Source of the DNA: Scenedesmus sp. ARA3
Lineage: Eukaryota; Chlorophyta; Chlorophyceae; Sphaeropleales; Scenedesmaceae
Direction of reading: 5' to 3'
DNA length: 64,000 nucleotides
Assembly: GCA_004335835.1 (NCBI GenBank)
Contig: RWJK01001731.1
Coordinates: forward strand, 426 to 64,425
In this document: in pieces, positions 21,957 through 34,678 of the stretch
How positions within the stretch are numbered: the first letter of the stretch is position 1
Layout of the letters: the number at the start of each line of letters is the position of its first letter
The notes under the pieces: model-generated
Databases searched by the model: none
Seen by the model: the letters and a program-made list of their open reading frames with translations, nothing else
What the model was told of the DNA's origin: nothing
Program-made: the position numbers and the translations under genes

Positions 21957-24900
21957 ATGCAGCGCTGTTGTATGCACCTGGTGCTGGTGGCAGCAGCGCT
22001 AGCAGTGCTCACAGCAGCCCCATCAGTGCGCGCACAGGCACCACGTGAGGGCGGCACAGGCAGTATCAATTGCTTGCCATCAAAGTATTTCCCAAGTGGC
22101 AGTTCAACCGCTTGACTAGGGTGCAGCTGCACGTGCATTCAGGTTGCATGGGCCCAACGCCATAACTGCCGCATCAAAGCACTGAGCCTCAGTCGTCTGC
22201 TCTGCCTGTTGCTGCTGCTGTTGCCGCTGCTTTTGGTTGCATGACAGCTGCATATGGCTGCCTGGCCAATACGGGCGAGAGGTGCTGCAGAACAGCAGGT
22301 GCATGGGCCAACTGTCCACTATGCCCTGCGGGAGCCCCAAGTGAGCGGCTGCAGCATGCCATGCTGTACGCAGCTGTTGGCGAGGGCGACAGCTTGCAGC
22401 AGAATGCAAGCCTCCTGTTCGATCTTTTGCAGAGTAGCAAGGGCAGCAGCAGCAGCACTGCAAAGTTGAGTGAAGCATGCAATGTAGTTTGAGTGCGCAA
22501 AGCAGCATGCGGCAATGCAAGCGAACATGCCCAGCTGCCAGGTTAACACCCCTATAGCAGCTGGCTGCTTGCTACTGCTGTCACCGCACTCAGTGTGCAG
22601 CCTGATACCAGGACACGGTGCTGCTTAACAACCGCAGCTGGCTGAATCAAACGCCAAGACCCGTGCCCTGCGCAGTGCTTGGAGCTGACCCCCTGCCCTT
22701 TATTGCTGTGCTGTTGCAGCTCCCTCGGCACTGTTTGGCTGTGCCGGGGAGCTGTGGAACCGCTCCTGGCTGATGGACTGGTCATATGCCGGCTACATGT
22801 ATGGTGACTACAGGCTGCCGCGCCTGCCGCCAATGGCCAACATAAAAATGGTGTTTGGCGCAGTGGGCAACGGCGTTGCAGACGACACAGCAGCGTTTGA
22901 GGCGGCGATCAGCGCCATGCCGCCGCAGAGCACGCTGCTGGTGCCCAGGGGCACATATGTTATCACGAGGGTGAGATGGCAGCAGCAGTTGCGCGCTGCT
23001 TTCATGCAGCAAGCAGCTTGTAGAAAATCTAGCAGCATGCAGCAGCCACAGCTGGTGATTGGTGGCATCCACGTAACATTCTACAACAGCAGACTTGTTG
23101 CAGGTCCTGTTACGATGCAGCTTGCAGCTGTAACGCAGCCGTGGGGCAGCAGCAGTGGCATCGCGTGCATCCTATAGCAGCAGCAACTTGGCAATCTGCT
23201 ACAACATGCCAGCAACAGCTATGCTGCTTGTTGCATCATGCTCGCCACTGTGCGTCGCATTAGGTAGTTGCTGCAGCTGCCGCCGTGAGACATTGCCAGC
23301 CACTCGCCTAAACATGCACCCACCACACTGTTGTGGGTCTGCTGCCTGCAGCGGCTGGACATCGACAAGCGCGTGTTCCTGCAAGGGGAGGGCGCCGGGC
23401 AAACGGTGCTGTTCTTCCCCAAGTCCCTCACCGAAATCTACGGTAACACCTACACCGGCGGCGTCAGCCAGTACGCGTTTGGGCCTGGCTTCATCAATTT
23501 CAATGGGGCAGACTTCCCCAGTGCCAACACGCTGCTGGCCAAGGTCACTGCAAGGGCTGGGCGGCGCGCCACAGTGCTGGCAGTTGACAAGCTGGACAAC
23601 ATGCAGCCTGGGCAGGTAGGGGCTAAGAGCAGCAGTGCAGCTTGTGTGTGAAGCATGCTGTCACTTGCAGCTGAAGTGCTGCTTACTACAAGCCAAGGCA
23701 TGCGCGTGCAGTTGCGTAATGCTAGCATGTGCTTGTGTAACAGCCTGCTGATATGTGGTGCCGCAGGTGGTGCGTGTGGTGATGGACAACCCTAACAACG
23801 CGCTGCTGCGCAGCCTCAACGAGGGCATGTTCCCGCCCTTTGAGCCCTACAACAACAGGCAGGATGTCATCAGGTGAGGCAGTGCTAGGGATGCCCAAAC
23901 CAAGCAGCACAGGGCCGGCACGCCTCACACCAACTCCAGTAGACGCATGCTAACATGCAAGCCGCTGCAAAGAATGCCCAGACACCTTTGCTGCCTGCAT
24001 TTGCAATCATCATGCAATTTCTGCATCTGAACATCCTGGCAGGTGGACCAGCCGCATCAAGTCCATCCTGAGGAACCCCAACAGGATTGAGCTGGAGCGC
24101 TCGCTGCCGTTTGAGGTGGACTCGGCGTGGCAGCCTGAGGTGCACGACTGGAACAACGAGCAGTACGGCGTGAAGCGCAACTTCACGGGCGTGGCAGACA
24201 TGACCATTCGGTGAGTCCGGCTGAACTTGGCCATGGCTGAACTGGTTTGCCACGCAGGGGTGCCTCTGTCAAGGGCCCGTGGGAAAGGCCCCAAAACAAC
24301 TGCTCAACACGTGCACACCTCAGGTATGACACCTGTGTGTAACCCACGATTCAAGTGCGGGTTGCAGTGCAGAGGCGGCCGGTGGTTGCAGCATGTGCGT
24401 AGCCACCGAAACACGGTTTCAATTGCCTGCCTGTGTCCTTGCCAGGTTCCCTGCTGGCGCCAAGTTTGCGGGTGAGGGCAAGGAGCTGGGCTACAACGGG
24501 CTGTACTTCTACGGCACCGCACACAGCTGGGTGCGCAACGTGGTGTTTGAGAACGCCGAGTTTGGCGTGGCCTTTGACAGCGGCAGCTTCAACACAGTGG
24601 AGAACGTGACCTTCAGGAGCAACAGGCCCACAGACGCCACCATGCCTTACACCGGCGGGCGCGGCATCTGGAACAAGGTGGGTACAACTGCAGTGGCAGC
24701 GAGAGCATGAAGGAGAGCATGACAGCTCGCACCAACTTTGCTCGTCTGACGGAGTAAAGTTTGTAGATGGCTGTGGCCTGCTTGATTGTGCTGCATTGCT
24801 TGCCGCCCGGCTGCAGGGCACCTTTGACAACCTGGTCAACTGGTTCTACTTTGAGACCAGCATGCTGTACGAGATCTCCACCTCCTACTTTGCAGTGGGC

Positions 24901-27900
24901 AACGTGTATGCAAACGGCAAGGGCACAGACCTCACCTTGGAGCTCATGTACGGCGCTGCATACGGCAACCTGTTCACCAACATCCACCTGGGCCTGGGCA
25001 GCAAGCCCTTCGGCTGGGTCACGCGCGGCCAGGATGCAGCGGGCTTCAACACCTTCTGGAACATCCGCACCGCAAATGACAAGCTGGCGCTGCCGCCTGC
25101 CACGTGGGCGCCCCGCGTGCTGTTTGTAAATGCGGAGGGAGCAGCTGCGGTGCGTTTGCCGCGGACCTAAGCTGCTATGCACATGCATTGTGGTGCTTTA
25201 GCACTTTGCGGTCAGCTGCAGAGTGCCTGCACCACTCGCACTTGCCTTGCAAGCACCCTACTAGCTGCTGTATAGTTCAGGTACATGTGGCTTCACGTGT
25301 GTGGCATGCTGTTTGACAACACCCAAAGCCGCCAGTGACTCACCAATCTACTACTGATCTGCTGTGTTTGTCATGTGACTGCATTTGCAGCCCGTCAACG
25401 CCTCCAATGTCGGCTGGTACGTGGAGTCCCGCCCAGACGCGTTCCCATGGGACCTGTATGGTGCCATGGCGCGAGCCAGAGGCAGGCCGCTGCCCACGCC
25501 AGTGCCCACCCGCTTCACTGGGCCAGGCTACGGCTGCCTGCCTGATGGCACCAAGTGCTGCAGGAGTGCCACTACGGGCTGCCCGCTGTGCCCAGCCAAT
25601 GCTGGCGACCCCTCCGTGCTGTGGGGCTGCAATGTGAGTAGCCCTGAACTGTACTGCCAAGTGCTGCCTGGGCTGGTTGAGCAGCAGGCGCAGCTAGGCA
25701 GCCGGGCTGTGTTGTGGGGCACTCGAACCAGCAGGCAGCTATGTGATCCTCGTGGAAACACAGGGCGACAGATGTCTAGGTTGTGATTTTGTGTGCGTTG
25801 ACAAGCTTGCGCCAGCATACAGTTGCTGACGCACACGCATGAGGTTGACCCGGCCGCTGAGTGTCTTACGTGCTGCTGGTTGTTGCATGGTTGCTGATGC
25901 ACATGTGTCTTGTTAATTCTGCTGACATTTGTCATATGTGCTGCGGGCTGTTGCATATGTGTAGGGTGAGCTGTGGAGCCCGCAAGGCAGGCTGGCGTAT
26001 GACTGGGGCTGGGCAGGCTATGCCAACGGCGACAGGAACCCCCCGCTGCTGCCAGTACGCGTCAACCTCAAAACCCAGTTTGGCGCCAAGGGCGACGGCG
26101 TGACCGACGACACCCAGGCGCTGCTGAAGGCCATTGACTCCATCAGCAGCGGCGTCATCTACCTGCCGGCCGGCACATACATCTTGACCGCTGTCATCAA
26201 CATCCGCAAGCAGATTGTGATTCGAGGTGACGGCCAGGACAAAACAATCCTGCGCTTCCCGAAGAGCCTCACTGACCTGTATGGCAACACGTATGTGGAG
26301 GGCTCCTGGGTGGGCACCAGCCAGTACAGCCACGGCACTGGCTTCATCAACATCGGCGGCTGGGACCCCACGGGCAGGGACTTCACCAAGCTCACCTGGG
26401 TCACGGCGGTGAGTGTTTGCTGCGGAGCTGAGGTTGAGCGGTTGAGGCCGGTGGCGGGCCTAACAGGTAGCAATGACGCCATCCACTTGAGCTTGCGTGT
26501 ATGGCACCCTGCGCATAGGGCACACCATCAACGGCATGGAATATAGCATGTGTCCAGCTGGCAAGCAGGACAAACCACCATCTGACGCTGCACCTGCTGC
26601 CAACCTCTGCTGCTATCTGTGTCACAGAACGCCAGCCGCGGCGACCGTGTGCTGCGCGTGGCCAACAGCAGCGCCATCAGCGTGGGCCAGTGGTACAGGG
26701 TGCTGCAGAAGGACCCCGGGGACGGCTCACTCATGTGGGAGCTCAACGGGGGCGCCTTCCCGGTGGTGGAGGCGCAGAAGGGATACGCAGATCCATGCAG
26801 GTGCGGCAACCCAGCTGCTGGATTGAAAGCAACACTGCTCAAGCGTAACATGCTGCCCAGCAATGTTCAGCAAACAGCGCACACCACAGCAAACAAGTTC
26901 GGCTCAGCGAGATCTTGTTGCACCAGACAAGCAAGGGCTGCCTGTCCTGTTATATCCCATCTGGTGTTTACAACACCGTGTGCAGCAGCTGTGGCAATCG
27001 GGAGGGCGTGCGGTTGATGTGACGGCTGCATGCTGCGCTGCTGCAGGTTCCTGAGCCGCGTGGTGGCCAAGGGCGCAGACTGGATATGGCTGGAGCGCCC
27101 GCTGCCCTTCAAGGTGGGTCATGATCACCCTTGGGCATGACCCATCTAGTTGCACTGGAACACCCGACTAGTTGCACATCTGCTGTGACCGTCGTCACGG
27201 ACCAGTACCTTGACCAGTCGCAGGCCAAACTGCAAAGCGCTATGGGCCATGTCTGCTGTAGCACTTGTGTACGTGTTGCCCTGCCCTAATTGTGGTGTGC
27301 CACCGCGTAAATTTGCGGGCTAGTGTTGCTGCCCTGCAGGTGGACACTCGCTGGGCACCGGAGATCCACAAGTTCATGCCCATGCTGAATGATGCCACCG
27401 GCTTTGAGTACTTCACGCTGGACTTCCCCTGGAGCCCCTACCCGGGGCACTTCCTGGTGAGGCCGCTTGGCCGCTGCTTTTCTATGACGCAAGTTCGTCT
27501 CAACATGCTGGCAGCGCTGCATTGCAGCGGTGCCCTTGAGTCAAGCAGCAGCAATGTGCCCTGGAAGGAGGTTGTCCCCATTCAGCACGCATCCAGCACA
27601 CATCCAGCACACGTCAAGTGCACATCCAGCACACATCCAGCATACACATATACTGCTGTGCCGTGACTCCCCCTGCCCCCGCAGGAGCGCGGCTTCAACG
27701 GGCTGCACCTCAACCAGGTGGTAAACGGCTGGGTGCGCGGCGTGACGGTGCGCAACAGCGACATGGGCGTGTACACCTGGGGCAGCGTGTTCACCACCAT
27801 CAGCGGCCTCACCCTCACCAATAGCAAGCCGCGCGCCTGGTACAACGGGCACAGGGGGCTGTGGATGGAGCACGGCAGCGACTCCATGGTCACCAAGTGA

Positions 27901-28865
27901 GGCGCGGCGGCAGCAGCAGCAGCGGTAGCAGCAGCAGTGGTAGCAGCGGCAGTGGTAGCGGTTGCTGCTTGACGGCATGATGGACAGCAAACGCATAGCG
28001 GCAGGCGTGATCGAATAACAGCGGTATCAATGCACAGACAGCGCAGCCATTCACTCTAAATGCCTGCCACTGAAACCTCTTTCTTTTCAAATTGTTGTTG
28101 GCTCACAACCTTGTGTGTGCATGCCGTGCTGTGCTGCAGCTTCAACATCACGGACAGGTTTGTGCATGACATCAGCGTGACGGGCACCGAGCATGGCACT
28201 GTCATCATGAACGGGGCCGGCTTTGACATCAACCTGGACCACCACCGCATGGCACCCTACCAGGTGGGGCGCGCTCCCAACTGCAGCTGCTGCTGCTGCT
28301 GGTGCATGGCTGTGCTGGAGCCAGACTTGCTGTGGTTATCTGCAGGACCAGGCGCAGCATGCAAGACCAGCTAGTCCTTCAGCTACTTTGAACTCAAGCA
28401 GCCGAGCTTTGTACATGCAAGACCAGCTAGTCCTTCACTTACTTCCCAGCCATGTGCAAGTTGCGTCCGCCAGCGCGCTCAGCTAAAAGCAGTCTGAGTG
28501 TTGCTGCTGCCACCGCTGATTCCCTCTGTGCGCAGAACCTGTTCACCAACATCGACGTGGGCCTGGGCTCGCGCGTGTTCTACGCCAGCGGAGACGCCAA
28601 CTGGGGCCCGCACGCGGGCGTGTTCTCGACCTTCCACAACCTGCAGTCCGACATGCGCTTCCTGCTGCCCTCCGACGATGACTTTGGCGCCAATCTGACA
28701 TTCATTGGCCTGCCCAGCGACGACCCTAGGGACCCGCCAGGGCTGGGCTGGCACGTTGAGCTGCTGGCGCGGCCCTTCCCGGCAAACCTGTACACCAGCT
28801 TCACCAACACGCGCGCGGCGCGCAACCTGGGGGCAGGTGTATGTGCCCCGTTGAGCATTTGCTGA
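21957..28865 (+). CDS. Secreted two-domain pectate-lyase-like beta-helix protein
   Basis: Fifteen exons close in frame to 1050 residues: 21957-22044, 22720-22970, 23352-23615, 23767-23873, 24043-24210, 24446-24677, 24817-25149, 25391-25633, 25965-26408, 26628-26800, 27047-27113, 27340-27456, 27685-27896, 28140-28263 and 28536-28865. A signal peptide (LVLVAAALAVLTAAPSVRAQ) precedes two homologous halves. Each begins with GELW and then has the Pectate_lyase_3 signature: FGAVGNGVADDTAAF in the first and FGAKGDGVTDDTQAL in the second. Matched blocks include FFPKSLTEIYGNTY / RFPKSLTDLYGNTY, LQGEGAGQTVL / IRGDGQDKTIL and NLFTNIHLGLGS / NLFTNIDVGLGS. The fold is a right-handed parallel beta helix acting outside the cell or in the wall. 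The substrate is unknown, and lyase, hydrolase or purely binding roles are all possible. The first half ends with a Cys-rich segment (CLPDGTKCCRSATTGCPLC). A TGTAA signal lies at 28949-28953. Confidence 0.88.
27584..27655. repeat. Imperfect tandem repeat of CATCCAGCACA
   Basis: Five or six degenerate units of CATCCAGCACA lie in the intron between 27456 and 27685 of the beta-helix gene. It is a minisatellite without coding content. Confidence 0.8.
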
Positions 28866-30271
28866 TGATGAGGGGTGAGCAGTGGTTGTTGGATGTGGAG
28901 TTGTGGCTTTCTGAAAGCTGATTGATGTTGAGCAGGACATGGCATGTTTGTAAAATGACGAATTCTAGACAAAGCCAGGATGCGAAGCATGCTGGTCATG
29001 CACAGCTGCGCACCTTCAAGCAATGCTGAGCCAGAAGACCCCCGCCAAAGTCTCCTGGCACTCCGAGCGGTGGGCTGCTCATGTAGGCATGGCTGCCCGG
29101 CACCATAGCATCATGCGAAGTGTTTGTTACATGTGACGGTAGAGCCAGCTCTTCTGCATGGCATGCACAATGATTAGGAGCCTCGCTGCTGCCGCATGGC
29201 AGGTGCAGGCTGCCAAGCACATCCATGAGCAGGGTTGGCACGTTGATTTGTGTTGTGAGGGACGCCATTTGTCCCCTGACATGTCCTAGGGATTGCTTAC
29301 AGATCTGTCCAGCTTGTTTTTTGCAAGTCATTGACCCTGCAATTGTGCAGCCTGGTTGCACATACTATCTATTGGGGTGTTGCGAAAGCAGTGCTGTTGC
29401 AACAGTTGCAGCAGCTAGCAATTGCTAAAGCAGTGCAAGCCTGTGTCAAATTCTGACGCATGGGTATGGACGCATTTCATTCATGCATTTTATAGATCCA
29501 GGTCATTTCATCCACAGCTGCGATCGACTGTTGCTGCAGCATGTGTGCTGCTGCAAGCGCAGCCGTGTGCGCTACACTCATCACTGTGTGGCGTGATCAG
29601 CAAGACAACCACTCGTGATTCGGGGTCTGGCCTTTTCATGGCGGCTGTCACATGGTGATCCAGAATCCCCACCGGTGAATGTCATACACCATATGCATTA
29701 ATTACATAGGCCACCTTGAGCACCCGTACGGTACAGTCATGTGCAAAGCATCATGGTGCAGTGCAATAGTGTGTCACAGCTTGAGCCTGCATGCTCAAAG
29801 CTGTGAGCTGATACCTCACATCGAGTAATGCACGCATGTGAGAAGGCTCAACCAATACATATCAAACAACACGGGTCTTGCACAGAGCTCTAGGGCTGGC
29901 AGTATAGTGCAGCAGCCGTACTGCCCTTGCCAACAACTGTCACAACCACTACTTGAAAAGCACAGATGCAGACTCAGACTACTCCATATGTAGCATGTAT
30001 GCTCTGGCAAGTGATTGCTATGGCATTCCTAGTGTAGTGGGCTGCAGCCATAAACCACAGCACAGCTACTAGCTGTAGTACAGCTGACGGCCCGAGTACC
30101 ACCCTGCACAATACCCTTGCGCGTCGCAGCGCATGCGTGCCCAGCATGCACTATGCAACCCACCAATAGCGTTTACCATACCATCTATTCCAGTATCACC
30201 AGTTCATGCCGCTGCACCCATGCAAACCAGCCATACCCAAGCAGCCATGGCTGCGTGGCCACGCAGTGGCG
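28866..30271. other. Intergenic, convergent 3' region
   Basis: This lies between the stop of the beta-helix gene (+) and the stop of VTA1 (-). Apart from the TGTAA at 28949-28953, nothing recognisable was found on either strand. Confidence 0.5.
28949..28953 (+). terminator. Poly(A) signal TGTAA of the beta-helix gene
   Basis: TGTAA is the usual chlorophycean poly(A) signal. Here it lies 84 nt downstream of the stop at 28865, the first such element after it. Assigned by position and consensus only. Confidence 0.5.
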
Positions 30272-32372
30272 CTACTTCCCTGAGGGCTGAGTCAGCAGCC
30301 GCAGCGCGTCAGACAGGAACTTCACGGCACCCGTGACGTCATCGTGCCCCAGCGATGACACTGCAAACTTGGCCCACTTCTGAGCCTCACTAATCGCCGC
30401 GCCAGACGGCTGGAAGCTGCCGGGTGGTGGCAGTACAGGCATCTGGAATGCTGGCGCTGCTGCTGCTGCTGCTGCAGGTGCTGCTGCTGGCTGCTGGGCA
30501 CCACCACGGTAGGGTGACCCCGGTTGCTGCGGTTGCTGCTGCCGCTGCGGCTGCCCCTGCTGTGGGTAACTAGGGTATGAGCTGCTGCTGGCTGCAGGTG
30601 GTGGCGGTGCTGCTGGTGCTGCAGGCCTTTGCTGCTGGTGCTGCTGCCGGGCAGGCAGCGAGTATGGTGCTGCTGGTGGTGCTGCTGCTGCTGGGGGTGG
30701 AGGGCTGTATGGGTCCACCAGGGGTGGTGCTGCTGGCAGCGGGTGGCCGCCACCTACGGTAGGGTAGCCTGCTGGCAGTAGGCATGCAGCAGCAGCGGTT
30801 GCAAGGACACAGCAAGAACAAGCTGTCAATAATGCCCACCGCATGTTTACGCAAACAACACAATGCAAGACACAGGACAGACAGGCCATCATCCAAGCAG
30901 CTGCTGTTGTCACCGATCCGGCCGAGATGTGCATTGTCCCACATGTGTACAGCTAACACGAACTGCAGCATGGCCACGTTCCGTCCGGCAGCATCAACCA
31001 AGCATGGCCAGAAAGCCGCTCACCTGAGGGCTGGCCCTGGCTGCCGCCTGCTGCTGCTTCTGCTGCCATAACGTGTGCCGCGTCAGTGTCCAGCGTGCGC
31101 CCAGTGTCCAGCTGCAGCAGGTACATGCACGGCCTGGCAGCAGCACAAACGGCACAGCAGCACGCAAGAAGTGGTTGGACGGAAACGGGGCAGCGCGCAC
31201 TGCACTTATGAAGCACAGCAGCTGCAGCTATCCTCAGACAGTGATGCTATGTGTGGCTGCCTCTGTATCATTGCGTAGGTATGCCGCCTGCACAGCAGCA
31301 ACCTTGAGCACAGCTGGCCATCAACACATATACTGTGCTGCATGAACAGCTGCCACAGCTGCAGCCAGCCGGCCCACCACTGCATTACCTTGGACGTTTG
31401 GCTACCCTGCTGTATGCATTTGACTACTCAGTCCCTGATAACAGCACACGGCGTGCCTCCGGCGCTCACCAGCTGTCCACCTTGGCAGCGAGCACGCTGC
31501 CGCCCACAGGCGCGTCCCCGTATGTTGCCACGTACAGCAGGCGCGCCCCGGCAGCCACGGCGGGCGCCATCTGGCTGTCGCTGACCTCCGCCAGCCTGTC
31601 ACGCAGCGCCACCTGCGCCAGCACAGCACGGCAAGCCATCAGCACAAACTGCACTCACACCCTCACGTCCAACTCAGCAGCTGCGAGCACAACCTGCTTG
31701 CACACCCTGCTTGCGAGCACTCACAATGGTGTCGCCTTGCACTTCATCTGCAGCATGCTTCACAAGCAACCTACTGCTGCTGTGGACTGCAGCCTCCACA
31801 GCAACACGTGCTACATCGCACAGGCTGCCACATGCGCAAAAGCACAGCAAGGCTAGGCTTGCAGGCGCTTGCCAGCGCAGCAGCGCGCACCTTGTACACA
31901 GCCTGGCCCCCAGGGCCTCCAGCAGGGCTCAGCACCATGCCCACAGTGCCCTCCTCAGGCGGCCCGCCCTCACTGCCTGGCGGGCAGCACCACACGCGGC
32001 TGCCGGGCCTGAAGCGCGGCCCTGCTGCTGCTGCTGGCGCCAGCAGGCCTGTGGAGCCCGCAGGCGGCACTGTGCTGGGTGGCTTGGGCAGTGCCAGAAA
32101 GTCATCTGTTGATGATGCGATGCTGTCGAGGTTGGAGCCAGGCGCGTCTGCTGCAGGGCAGCAGCAGGACAACGACATGTGTTGGATGCAGCGGTGGGAG
32201 CAGCGCCGTGCAGGCAGCTAAGGCGGAGTGGGTTGCAGAGGCTGCTGCAGGAGGAATACAGCATGCAGGTTCACTTGCGCGCTGCTGCTGGCTGGCGCGT
32301 TATGCGCCAGAAGTCCTGCACTCAACATTCCCTGGACAACTGCTTGCAGCATGCCTGCCGCCTGCCATTCCA

Positions 32373-32425
<53 letters not shown>

Positions 32426-33585
32426 AGCTGCCGCACCCACCTGGTGGCGGCCCCTGCTGCTCCCCAGGCGTGCTCTGCTCGTACGCAGGGCCAGAGAACA
32501 TGTCGCCGCCGGCACCAGCGCCGCCCGGCACGGCTGTGCCTGCGTCCGGCGGGGGCGCCGGCTGCCGCCCCTCGCGCAGCGCCTTGCGGATCTCTGCTGC
32601 GCGCCACAGCGCGTAGCGCGTCTTCTCCAGCAGGTCTGGCGCGTCATACTCCATCTCCTCGCCTGGCTTCAGGAACTGCTCCAGCACCTGGCAAGCCACA
32701 CACCACAGCACACATCGCAGCAGCATTGTTGAGGTGCGAGTGAGTAGCACGATAGTTGACTATGGCTGATTCGCACGCGCTGACAATAGCTAGGTATGTA
32801 TCTCCAGTCAGCAGCAATCAAAAGCTAACACTGCAAGTGCAGCAATGCGCCTCAACTGTCAGAACTTGGTTTCCAGGAGGCTAATGCAGCGCCCGCAGGC
32901 CCCCCTGCATCACCACTAACACACCCTGCACACCTGCAGGAAGATGGCTGCTGCGTAGTACGCCTTGCAGGTGTTCATGTCGGCGCGCGCTGCGCGGTCG
33001 ACCCTGTCCGCGCGCCTGAACACGTTGAGAGCAAAGTTCTCGCAGTACGCCCTGTCTGCCTCCTCATCCGGCTTGACAGCTGGCTTGTCCTTCTCACACT
33101 GCAGAAACGTGGCCTTGATGAGGCCTGATATCTCCTTGGTAGGCTTGGGCAGCTCCAGGCCCTGGCAGTTTTATTCAACAACACGTGCAGGCACATGCAA
33201 GTCAGTGGCTGGGCCTATGCTTGCGTAAGCAAGCCACACCCAGGTGTAAGGCACTGCACATGACTACGTTCAAGTTAGCTTGTGCGGACGCGCACGCCCT
33301 CGCTACTCAGCACGTCTGCACCAGGCGGGGGACCTGGAAGGTGCATGCATGTAAATGCAGGCTGCTGCTGCCCGCTGCTGCTCACCCTCTTGATAGCATA
33401 CAGCCGGCAGTAGTACGCCATGCGCGGCTCCACAGACTGTATCTCCTCTGCCCTCTGCACCATAAAACGTCGCTAGATTAAGCAAACGACAACATGGTGG
33501 CAGTTGGGGTTGCACTGCTGTGAGGGATCATCACCTGCAGGATGGGCAACAGCATTTTCTTTTGTTCTTCAAGGTCAGAAGCCAT
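30272..33585 (-). CDS. VTA1: VTA1/LIP5 ESCRT-III regulator with internal SH3/Tudor-like insertion
   Basis: Eight exons, 33585-33535, 33454-33386, 33161-32934, 32687-32441, 32150-31891, 31612-31481, 31111-31024 and 30768-30272, close in frame to 523 residues. The N-terminal MIT pair is typical of VTA1: LQRAEEIQSVEPRMAYYCRL, AIFLQVLEQFLKPGEEMEYD, LLEKTRYALWRAAEIRKAL. The C-terminal VSL dimer domain is ISEAQKWAKFAVSSLGHDDV then TGAVKFLSDALRLL. VTA1 stimulates the AAA ATPase VPS4, which disassembles ESCRT-III on endosomes. The linker is Pro/Gln/Ala-rich, as usual. Residues about 245-350 hold an extra globular part, apparently two short beta-rich modules (PGSRVWCCPPG...EGTVGMVL; AGARLLYVATYGDAPVGGSV). 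The gene is divergent from NAA40. Confidence 0.92.
32377..32424. repeat. (CTG)16 perfect triplet run
   Basis: Sixteen uninterrupted CTG units lie in intron 4 of VTA1. They are 16 nt inside the intron, close to the donor at 32440, and read as CAG on the transcribed strand. If the intron were retained the frame would read serine repeats. It is likely length-variable. Confidence 0.9.
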
Positions 33586-33929
33586 TTCACTGAGTTTGAA
33601 GCGAAAAGCGACGGGTGTACTAGATGTTCAGTGCCGTTCACGCTCTCAAGAGCCTCGTGCGTATGGCGCCGTTGCGATCTGCGTAAATGAAACGGCTTCC
33701 AGCGACGTCTGGCATCTCACGAGGTGCAGTACGCCATTTTCAAGAACCCTGGTTGCTGACCTGGTCTGTTCGCCTTCCCGTCGTTGAAGTGCCTAGCCCC
33801 GTCACCGCACCCATTGCTGCGTATCAAGCGTCGTTGGCAGAAAAGTGATCTTTTGCATTCCTGACACGGTAACTGTTTCAGACTGCTGGCAGTGCAGCAT
33901 CCTTTTTTGAATTTAGCCCTGACAGCAAC
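33586..33929. promoter_or_regulatory. Bidirectional promoter region VTA1 / NAA40
   Basis: Only 344 bp separate the two divergent start codons, so the promoters must overlap or share elements. No TATA box is evident. Confidence 0.5.
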
Positions 33930-34643
33930 ATGCCCGCCATAAGCAAAAGCGAGAAGAAGCTTAAGCAGGTGCAGCACCAGGCCGCAGTAGCCTTAGCTAA
34001 TAATTGATTGTTGATGTTACATCGACTGACAGCTGTGTGTGGACCATGCATTGCAGAAAGCAGCACAGGATGAGGTACTTGCCCTGCAGGCAGCGCTGAA
34101 GGCTGTCAACCAGGTAAGCCCTTCCACAGCAGCGGTGGAGCTGAGCTCCGCTGATCTCAAAAGTCATGCAGCTTTTGCTGATGGGGTTGGTGCTGCTGTG
34201 TGCAGGAGCAAGACATCCTGCAGCACTTCCCAGCATTCCTGTCGTACAACAAGAATGATGTGGCAGCCACCATCAGCTTCTCCCATGGCAGCAACCTGAC
34301 CCAGCAGCAGAAAGATGCACTCTGGTCTCTGTTCGAGACCAACATGAAGGACATCTACACGGCAGACCAGCAGAAGTGGAACCCCGGGGCAAAGAAGCGC
34401 GAGCTGTTCCATGTGAGCCCAGTGCTAGCATTGGCTACCAGGAGCATGATCAGCAGCAGCAGAAGCAGTACAACAGCGCTGCCATGAGCCTGCAGCACAC
34501 TGAAGTAGCCCTGGCTCGCACAAGGCGGTGTTAGGCTATCCCAAGTATCATCACAGTCTTGCAACCACCTACCTAACCCAAGCATGGCTGCCCACACCAC
34601 AGCTTGCCATCCTGTCACCACACACTTACCATCACGCTTTGCT

Positions 34644-34678
<35 letters not shown>

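Noticed and set aside
25965..28865. Second beta-helix half as a separate gene
   Set aside because: It has no start codon or signal peptide at its beginning, and the exon at 25391-25633 joins in phase, so a single two-domain gene is more likely.
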